Shown: positions 6,395-12,581 of the stretch, piece after piece
Position numbering within the stretch: position 1 is the stretch's first letter
Layout: each line of letters starts with the position of its first letter
Origin: Planctomycetia bacterium
GTDB lineage: Bacteria; Planctomycetota; Planctomycetia; Pirellulales; UBA1268
DNA: 12,581 nucleotides
Direction of reading: 5' to 3'
NCBI GenBank assembly: GCA_009919445.1
Contig: RGBY01000053.1
Span: 1-12,581, forward strand
Translations under genes and position numbers: made by a program
The notes under the pieces: model-generated
Seen by the model: the letters and a program-made list of their open reading frames with translations, nothing else
What the model was told of the DNA's origin: nothing
The model's database searches: none

Positions 6395-9300
6395 ATGGTC
6401 ATGCCAATGAAGTTCACGAGTTGGGTCATTTGCGTTTTTGTTTGTTGTGCCAGTTTTTTTGCCACAACGGCACCGTTGCTTTCTGCGGCTGAGGTGAACC
6501 CAGAGGCGACCGGGCTTGCCCCACCCCCGCCAACGGTGATGCCACTAAAGGCATTATTGATCGCCGGCGGGTGCTGCCATGATTATGACGTACAGCACCG
6601 TCTGCTCTTTGAGGGAATTCAGTCGCGGGCCAATGTGCGAGTGGACGTTGTTTACTATCGCACGAATCCAGATGAGCCAAACATCGTTGCCGCGAGCCTG
6701 GGGATGCCGATGTTCCGGGATCCGAAGTGGGCTGATGGGTATGACGTTGTCATTCACGATGAATGCGTCGCGCTCAATGACGATCCCACGACGATGCGGA
6801 ATATTCTGGCGGCACATGAGACGATTCCGGCTGTCCATCTTCACTGCGCCATGCATTCTTTCCGCGGCCGTGGTGGGTCACCAGAGACCTTTACCGCAAA
6901 AGATCACAAATCCTGGTGCCGCCAGATTGGGCTCATGTCGGTGCGGCACGGCCCACACCTGCCGGTTGCGGTGCGGTTTGTCGACAAGGTGCATCCAATC
7001 GTTTCCGGTTTGACTGATTGGGTGACCGGAAATGAGGAACTCTACAATAACGAAATAATGTTCGATGCAGAGCCATTGGCCATCGGAACCCAGACCTATC
7101 AGCGAAACGGCAAAGAGATAACTGAGACCGCGGCTGTTGCCTGGGTGAACACCAAGGGGCCAACCAGAACCTTCTCCACGTCGCTTGGCCACTTCAATCA
7201 CAACGTTGAAGACCCACGCTATCTGGAACTGGTCACGCGAGGGCTCCTCTGGGCATGCGGCAAACTAGGGCAGGCTGAGTATCACAAGCCTTATTCGGGT
7301 TCCAATCTGGTTCGTATCGTCACTGCCGAAGCAGAGGGAACGCAGGCGAGCAATACCGGGATGTCCGTCACGGTCACAGCGAGCACGACGCAGCAACAGC
7401 CCGCTCATCCGCCTGAACACGGGCTGGATGGAAACAAAGCAACCCGCTGGTGTGCGGCAGGCCCAGAAATGCCGGCCTGGATTCAGGTTGATTTTCCCCA
7501 GGCACAATCGCTTTCGGCTGCTGAAATTGAGTGGGAGTTTCCCAACGAATGGATGCAGTACACGATCGCCGTTTCCGATAACGGCCAGAAGTGGAATACC
7601 GTCGTTGATGCCTCTCGCAACAGCACCGGCGGCGTCCGCCGAGATCAGTTTGAGCCGCGAACGGCACGCAGTCTTCGGGTGACCCTGCTCCGTCAGGAAC
7701 GGGGTATGTGGCCAAGTCTTCGTGAACTACGGCTCTATGACGAAGCCGGCAAGCCGCTGGCAATTTCAACCACCGCTGCCACGGCGGAACCCATGGACGA
7801 CCACTGGGCAAAGGAAGGGAACATTCCGCCAGCGTCCCACCGTCTCCCCGCAGCAGAGGAAGAGGCCTTGCTAGACCTGGTGGAAGTACCCGCCGGATTT
7901 GAAGCGACCCTGTTTGCACCCTGGCGAATGGCCAATTACCCAACTGCAATCGCCGCTACACCGCATGGCGATCTTTACGTCTCGAGTGATGGCAATGGTT
8001 CGCTTGGCAGACAGGCCCATCGTGGCCGTGTCCTGCGACTGCGAGATCGTGATCAGGATGGGCGAGCAGACGAGGTGACCGAGTTTATACGGGACATTGA
8101 TTCACCCCGTGGCATCCTCTGGGATCATGATCGGCTCTATGTTCTTCATCCACCGCATATTGACGTCTTTTTTGATCGCGATGCCGATGGTGTTGCGGAT
8201 GCCTCAGAACGCCTGATCTCTGATATCGCGTTCGGTTTCGATAAGCGTCCCGCAGATCACACCACAAATGGCCTTGAAATGGGAATTGATGGCTGGATCT
8301 ATGTTGCTGTGGGTGACTTTGGCTTTATGAAGGCAACTGGTCGTGACAGCCGGAACCTGCAGCTTCGCGGCGGTGGGGTTGTTCGTTTCCGCCCAGACGG
8401 GACTGGGCTAGAGGCCTTTTCCGAAGGGACCCGGAACATCTATGGGATCTCGGTGTCGCCAACACTCGACCTGTTTGCCCGTGACAACACCAATGACGGT
8501 GGTGGATGGAATGTGCGGTTTCACCATCTCAGTGGGCTCGAAGACCACGGATACCCCCGGCTGTTTCGGAACTTCTCCGCTGAGGTGGTGGCACCTCTCG
8601 CCGATTATGGCGGTGGCTCAGGATGCGGTGCCTGCTACGTTGATGAACCAGACATTCCTGAGGCGTGGAACAAGCAGGTTTACACCTGCGACTGGGGCCG
8701 CGAGGGGTCGTTTCGGCATCCAGTCCACCGGCGTGGGGCTGGCTTTGTGGAGAACGGGCCGCCAGCCCGATTTATCAAGATGCCACGGCCGACAGACATT
8801 GATGTCGGTGGGGACGGTGCAATCTATCAGGCCGCCTGGCATGGGCCAGCAACGTTTGGCTGGAGCGGCCCGGCTCACGGCTTTCTTGTCAGGGCAAAGG
8901 CGATAGGCTCAACCCCCCGGCCCGCCCCTGACTTTGCCCGACTCAGTGATCAGGCACTGGTCGATCTCATCGGCCGCTCCAAAAGTCACGTGACACGCCT
9001 GGCCGCGCAGCGAATGCTGCTAAGGCGTCCCTTTTCTCCCGCCATCCAGCAGGCGGTTCTGGGTATCGTGACGGACCGGAATGCCAACGAGGGCAATCGC
9101 GTGGCTGCTCTGTACACCCTGACGCAGCAAGGCCTTCATTTTCAAGTGGCGCAACGTGTGCTCGACATGGTTGTCTCAAATGTCGCCGCAGACGATCCAA
9201 TCTACCCGTTGTTGATCCGCAGCTGCGGTGATCTTGGAATCACGCGGCAGCCAGTTTCAAAACGTGGGCCCGTTCCTGCTGCAGTCCTGCAGCGTTGGCT

Positions 9301-10960
9301 TGAGGCCCCGGCTCCGCGTGCAATTCTGGAGGCGATCATAACCGCGACCCGGCAAGGCGGCCTTGACGTCGCAGCGGGCATTGCCGCCCATCTGGGATCT
9401 GCCGATCCACTCATTTCCCACACGGCCTATCGGTCACTGGCAAAACTGAGGGCTGCAACTGCGGCACTGGCCGTGCTCGATAGCGGCACCCGCCTTGCGC
9501 GAGAGAACGCAGCCCGGGCACTGACGAGAATGCACCAGCCTGAGGTTGTCGATGCATTGTTGGACCGCCTCGAAACAAATACCGCGGCCGATCAGCGGTC
9601 GCTCATTATTGAGACGCTTGCCCGGCTTGCGCAACAAGAGGCCAAGTGGCAGGGTGATTCGTGGAGCACACGTCCCGACACGCGAGGGCCCTACTACCAG
9701 CCGGTTGGCTGGGAAGAAACACCGCGGATCCTTCACGCCCTCAACGTCCTCCTAGAGAGCCCGCAAACCTCGCCGGCTGAGGCTGCCACCATTGCCGCCG
9801 CATTCGGCAAAAATCGCCTGCGGAACGATTCGGGGCTTGTGCGGTTGATTGAACTGGCTGAAGCCGACGCATCACTTCGTCCCGCCCTCATGATGCAACT
9901 CGCCCAGCAGCTCACTGATGGCGGCCAATTGCCGGCCAGAGCGGTACCGATTGTGACGGCGACAGCCCGGTCTTCTGATACGACGGCCGAGGCACTCGTT
10001 GCCTCTATTCGTTTGTTGCTGCAGAGCAACGCCCCGGACGCCTTTCCAGGCGTCTGTGATGCGTTGGTCAACCTGCAGCGACAGCCCAATGCCCGAAGAG
10101 AGCAGGATCAGGCTCGGGCGGTCCTCTTGGCTGCGGAGACCCTGCCAAACCAGGCCGACTTCCTGGCCTCCCAGCTTCTCGAAAAGGCCGACGGGCCGGG
10201 CGGCGAGTGGTATGCGGCCGGCCTTCTTAAAATTGCCTCGACATCGAAGAACGGCCTTGAGCCCCAGGCGACAAGTCAGCAGGCAATCGCACAAGCCTGG
10301 CAGCGGCCAGCAGGTCGCAAGGCCCTCATCCAGGCCGCATTTTGGACCAAGTTGCCAACCATAAACGAGCGACTTGTGGCTGCGACGAGTGATCCCGACA
10401 AGGCCATCGCCCGACTTGCAAGAAGCGCGGTGAGCCGACTTGGCATTCAGCAACCAGGCGAAGACAGCACACCCAAAGTGAGCGAGAAGCCAATCCTTGA
10501 GGTGATTGAAACTGCAAGCAACTACACGCAGGGCAATATCGCCCTTGGCGAGGCTGTCTTCAACCGGGGGCAATGCGTCAACTGCCACACCGTCGATGAG
10601 ACGAGCCCAGCAAAGGGGCCCTATCTTGGATCAATTGCCAAAATCTATCGACGCCCGCAATTGGCCGAAGCAATCATGCTTCCCAACAAGACGATTGCCC
10701 AAGGATTCAAAACCAACCTGCTTTTGCTTGAAAGTGGTATCACGGTCACTGGCTTCATCACCAATGAGTCAGCAGAAACAATCACGCTCCGTGACGCAAC
10801 CGGAAAGGAACAGCGGATTCCGGTGGCGACGATTGACGAGCGTGTCACCCTGCCAACGTCGGTCATGCCATCTGAACTCCTCAACTCCTTCAGCATCCAT
10901 GAATTCGCCAGCCTGCTTGATTACATCGAAAGCCTATCTACAGAGGGTTCGACGCCCTAA
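6395..10960 (+). CDS. Secreted ThuA / discoidin / propeller / HEAT / PVC-type cytochrome c multidomain protein
   Basis: The protein (1,521 residues) is predicted to be an exported redox or carbohydrate-related enzyme. A signal peptide (1-32, likely cut after SAA) precedes a ThuA-like domain (about 50-290; KALLIAGGCCHDYD, TSLGHFNHNVEDPRY), named for trehalose utilisation. Next come an F5/8 discoidin-like domain (about 324-455) and a PVC-type membrane-bound dehydrogenase-like propeller (about 496-836; EVPAGFEATLFAP, NGLEMGIDGWIYVAVGDFG). Two D-x-D-x-DG loops (551-556 and 594-599) may bind calcium. Alpha-helical HEAT-like repeats fill about 847-1345. The C-terminus is a PVC-type heme domain with CVNCH (C1394, C1397, H1398) and probable axial Met M1491 in TSVMPSELL. 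ATG 6395 follows a weak GAGAG; ATG 6401 or 6407 would change little, while the open frame back to 6128 lies over deoC. Substrate and electron partner are unknown. It is probably its own transcription unit. Confidence 0.9.
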   Translation: MVMPMKFTSWVICVFVCCASFFATTAPLLSAAEVNPEATGLAPPPPTVMPLKALLIAGGCCHDYDVQHRLLFEGIQSRANVRVDVVYYRTNPDEPNIVAASLGMPMFRDPKWADGYDVVIHDECVALNDDPTTMRNILAAHETIPAVHLHCAMHSFRGRGGSPETFTAKDHKSWCRQIGLMSVRHGPHLPVAVRFVDKVHPIVSGLTDWVTGNEELYNNEIMFDAEPLAIGTQTYQRNGKEITETAAVAWVNTKGPTRTFSTSLGHFNHNVEDPRYLELVTRGLLWACGKLGQAEYHKPYSGSNLVRIVTAEAEGTQASNTGMSVTVTASTTQQQPAHPPEHGLDGNKATRWCAAGPEMPAWIQVDFPQAQSLSAAEIEWEFPNEWMQYTIAVSDNGQKWNTVVDASRNSTGGVRRDQFEPRTARSLRVTLLRQERGMWPSLRELRLYDEAGKPLAISTTAATAEPMDDHWAKEGNIPPASHRLPAAEEEALLDLVEVPAGFEATLFAPWRMANYPTAIAATPHGDLYVSSDGNGSLGRQAHRGRVLRLRDRDQDGRADEVTEFIRDIDSPRGILWDHDRLYVLHPPHIDVFFDRDADGVADASERLISDIAFGFDKRPADHTTNGLEMGIDGWIYVAVGDFGFMKATGRDSRNLQLRGGGVVRFRPDGTGLEAFSEGTRNIYGISVSPTLDLFARDNTNDGGGWNVRFHHLSGLEDHGYPRLFRNFSAEVVAPLADYGGGSGCGACYVDEPDIPEAWNKQVYTCDWGREGSFRHPVHRRGAGFVENGPPARFIKMPRPTDIDVGGDGAIYQAAWHGPATFGWSGPAHGFLVRAKAIGSTPRPAPDFARLSDQALVDLIGRSKSHVTRLAAQRMLLRRPFSPAIQQAVLGIVTDRNANEGNRVAALYTLTQQGLHFQVAQRVLDMVVSNVAADDPIYPLLIRSCGDLGITRQPVSKRGPVPAAVLQRWLEAPAPRAILEAIITATRQGGLDVAAGIAAHLGSADPLISHTAYRSLAKLRAATAALAVLDSGTRLARENAARALTRMHQPEVVDALLDRLETNTAADQRSLIIETLARLAQQEAKWQGDSWSTRPDTRGPYYQPVGWEETPRILHALNVLLESPQTSPAEAATIAAAFGKNRLRNDSGLVRLIELAEADASLRPALMMQLAQQLTDGGQLPARAVPIVTATARSSDTTAEALVASIRLLLQSNAPDAFPGVCDALVNLQRQPNARREQDQARAVLLAAETLPNQADFLASQLLEKADGPGGEWYAAGLLKIASTSKNGLEPQATSQQAIAQAWQRPAGRKALIQAAFWTKLPTINERLVAATSDPDKAIARLARSAVSRLGIQQPGEDSTPKVSEKPILEVIETASNYTQGNIALGEAVFNRGQCVNCHTVDETSPAKGPYLGSIAKIYRRPQLAEAIMLPNKTIAQGFKTNLLLLESGITVTGFITNESAETITLRDATGKEQRIPVATIDERVTLPTSVMPSELLNSFSIHEFASLLDYIESLSTEGSTP

Positions 10961-10998
10961 GCCCCGTCGTGAATTCGATCATGGCAACTGCGTTAAGA

Positions 10999-12054
10999 TC
11001 ATGATCCGTCAAAGATCAGCATGACATACGCCGCGAAAAGAATCAGGTGAACAACACCCTGCAGCAGTGTGGTTCGCCCAGTTGCAAGTGTGACCACACT
11101 TGTGAACAGGGTAAGGGCCAGCAAAACAATTGCAATCATGACTGGCACGGTCATGCCAATGGTGCTCGTTGCTGATCCAAGGAGAATATTGATCGTGCGT
11201 TGCAGGCGGTTTTCACGGGCGGCTTGTAACGCACTCAAACCCTCTGGCGACAATACGAGAACAGCTACGAGAAACCCACCCAAAGCAGGCGGGGCATCAA
11301 GGGTATGGACGGCATGGTCGACCAATTTCCCCAGACTCTTCGCGAGCAACACGACTGGCAGCATCGTCCCGGCAAGGAGAACTGCGTGAATGGTCGTTGA
11401 GTATGCAATTGCCTCCTCGTGTGATTCAACGTCGGAGGCATCGTGAAAAAAACTGGCCTGACTCCCAGTCTGAACCCGTAAGAACGTCAGGTATAAACCT
11501 GCCGATGTGACCATGAGAAAGACGGCCTGAAGTGGACTGACTCTGCCTCCTGGGGCCGCTTCGATGAACCGCGGCATAATCAACGTCAACACTGCCAATG
11601 GCACGAGCACTCCTAGATAGGCATTTGCTCCCGAAAGGTTGTATTCCTGTTGATGGTGGCGGAGGCCACCCGCCAAGAGCGTTCCGCCAAACATGCCGGT
11701 CAGTACAATCATCACCACAGAAAACATGGTGTCACGGGCAAGTTCCGGATGAGCCTTCCCGGTGAGGCTCACGGCAGCGATCATCGACACTTCGATGCCA
11801 ATAACTGCCAACGTCAGAATCACTGTTCCGTATGGCTCACCAAGCCGCACTGCCAACGCATCAGCGTGGCGGACAACACCAAAGGCCAGCCAGAGAATCG
11901 CGAGAAACAACCAGGCAAACAGTCCTCCAGACCACCAAGGGTTCGACAGGTCTTGAAGCCAATTTTGCCCGTAGCCATAAAAAAGACCTGCGGTGCCAAC
12001 GCCCACAACGAGTCCAATCTCGTTTCTGACCAACGCAAGCAGTCGCTGCATCAT
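10999..12054 (-). CDS. chaA: ChaA-type calcium (sodium, potassium)/proton antiporter
   Basis: This 351-residue integral membrane protein exchanges cytoplasmic cations (Ca2+, and in E. coli ChaA also Na+ or K+) for protons. It belongs to the CaCA superfamily. About ten or eleven hydrophobic helices are visible. The two inverted-repeat signatures are present: GEPYGTVILTLAVIGIEVS (72-90, acidic E88) and LVLSPEGLSALQAARENRLQ (267-286, acidic E271), followed by NILLGSATSTIGMTVPV. A His/Asp/Glu-rich loop, HDASDVESHEEA (204-215), splits the halves, as in other ChaA proteins. ATG 12054 is followed by a second ATG; either could be used, and no clear ribosome-binding site is seen. The gene converges on the giant heme protein, with 38 bp between stop codons. 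The palindrome GATCATGATC (10997-11006) overlaps its stop and is too short to call a terminator. Ion preference cannot be read from sequence. Confidence 0.9.
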   Translation of the reverse strand: MMQRLLALVRNEIGLVVGVGTAGLFYGYGQNWLQDLSNPWWSGGLFAWLFLAILWLAFGVVRHADALAVRLGEPYGTVILTLAVIGIEVSMIAAVSLTGKAHPELARDTMFSVVMIVLTGMFGGTLLAGGLRHHQQEYNLSGANAYLGVLVPLAVLTLIMPRFIEAAPGGRVSPLQAVFLMVTSAGLYLTFLRVQTGSQASFFHDASDVESHEEAIAYSTTIHAVLLAGTMLPVVLLAKSLGKLVDHAVHTLDAPPALGGFLVAVLVLSPEGLSALQAARENRLQRTINILLGSATSTIGMTVPVMIAIVLLALTLFTSVVTLATGRTTLLQGVVHLILFAAYVMLIFDGS

Positions 12055-12108
12055 TGAGCCAAATTTTCTGCAAAGCGGGTCATGGCCATTTCGGTGCCCG
12101 TCGTTCTA

Positions 12109-12126
12109 GAGCGACCGACAACGCTC
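12109..12126 (-). terminator. Weak hairpin between the small secreted-protein gene and chaA
   Basis: GAGCG (12109-12113) and CGCTC (12122-12126) can form a 5-bp stem with an eight-base loop in the 101-bp gap after the stop of the leftward gene ending at 12156. No T-tract follows in the leftward direction. It may separate that gene from chaA, or be chance. The rest of the gap, which should hold any chaA promoter, shows no motif I can call. Confidence 0.15.
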
Positions 12127-12155
12127 CCTTCAGGCTTGTTGAATTGCTCCACAAA

Positions 12156-12581
12156 CTAGGGGGCTGTAAGGGCCCAGTCAACCCGCTGAGAACCTGGTCT
12201 GATCGTCGTGGTAAGCGTTGAGACTTTGTTGTACCGCTCTGGCACAACCTCGGGAATCTCGCGTTTTGTACCGTTCGCCCCAGTTATCCAGTCGTAAGTC
12301 GTTATCCGAACGACATGCTCACCAAGCGTCGCCCCCGGTTTTCCAGGGAGATACTCAAGTTCGTAACGGCCTCTTCGATCCGTGATGCCATAAGACGGCC
12401 CGCCGCTTGCCGGGGTGAATTCAATCGTGGCCCGTTCAAGCGGGCGGCTATTAAGTGTCACTGTTCCCGAAACGGAGCCCAGTGGCGTCGCCGCTGGTGA
12501 CCAGAGGAGCCAGAACAGCAGTTTCAGGCACACGAGAGAGCCGATCGCAACACCGAGGACAGCACTGGCTGAGGCGAGTCG
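12156..12581 (-). CDS. Carboxypeptidase regulatory-like (beta-sandwich) secreted protein, N-terminus cut by right edge
   Basis: This short secreted protein carries one carboxypeptidase-regulatory-like, transthyretin-type beta-sandwich domain, very common in planctomycetes and of unknown function. The fold is indicated by GSVSGTVTLNSRPLERATIE, TDRRGRYELEYLPGKPGA, EHVVRITTYD, VVPERYN and a final PGSQRVDWALTAP. A hydrophobic signal-like stretch, LVCLKLLFWLLW, precedes the domain. A GTG at 12533 would give 125 residues, but the same frame stays open and hydrophobic to the window end (SAVLGVAIGSLV), so the true start probably lies beyond it. I see no clear lipobox; the cysteine is inside the hydrophobic segment. 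It is on the chaA strand, 101 bp upstream of it, with no evident functional link. Confidence 0.75.
   Translation of the reverse strand, partial: RLASASAVLGVAIGSLVCLKLLFWLLWSPAATPLGSVSGTVTLNSRPLERATIEFTPASGGPSYGITDRRGRYELEYLPGKPGATLGEHVVRITTYDWITGANGTKREIPEVVPERYNKVSTLTTTIRPGSQRVDWALTAP

Noticed and set aside
8935..10430. DNA-level tandem repeats in the helical region of the giant protein
   Set aside because: The repeat pattern is only weak at protein level, as in HEAT domains; I saw no repeated nucleotide units.
9872..10588. 238-codon minus-strand frame inside the giant protein gene
   Set aside because: The sense strand encodes HEAT-like repeats and the heme domain; the antisense frame has no recognisable domain.
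10961..11006. Bidirectional terminator between the convergent giant-protein and chaA genes
   Set aside because: Only a 10-base palindrome and a short GATCAT/ATGATC pair are present, with no GC-rich stem or T-tract.

Overview
The window looks like chromosomal DNA from a planctomycete, probably of the Pirellulales type. The best evidence is the 1,521-residue secreted protein at 6395-10960, which ends in the CxxCH heme module and carries the dehydrogenase-like propeller typical of Planctomycetes and Verrucomicrobia. A PknB-type kinase with one membrane segment, a short secreted carboxypeptidase-regulatory-like protein and mostly poor Shine-Dalgarno sequences fit the same group. This is an inference from gene content; no rRNA or marker phylogeny was available.

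Left arm, minus strand (1-2645). A serine/threonine kinase gene reads leftward toward hemL (heme biosynthesis), whose first 177 codons are in the window. The kinase gene is broken. Its catalytic motifs are intact, but near 1925 the last part of the C-lobe is missing and the frame changes. The linker, membrane helix and extracytoplasmic domain continue in another frame to 620.

Central block, plus strand (2726-6261). Four tightly packed genes look like one operon: a PrpD/MmgE-family dehydratase, truB (tRNA pseudouridine-55 synthase), a VanZ-family membrane protein and deoC (deoxyribose-phosphate aldolase). Gaps are 0 bp, 28 bp and an 8-bp overlap. The operon diverges from the kinase gene across 80 bp. 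A long imperfect hairpin begins at the deoC stop codon and probably marks the operon end.

Right half. The giant multidomain protein (ThuA-like, discoidin-like, propeller, HEAT-like, cytochrome c) is transcribed on the plus strand. It is convergent with a minus-strand ChaA-type cation/proton antiporter. Upstream of chaA, a small secreted carboxypeptidase-regulatory-like protein runs off the right edge.

The window is mostly ordinary chromosome. I see no CRISPR array, tRNA, rRNA, insertion sequence or phage gene, and no gene-free stretch above 300 bases. I found no convincing new defence or mobile system. The points most worth checking are the kinase lesion, the deoC-terminal hairpin, a possible compensated frameshift in the prpD-like gene and the five-module heme protein.
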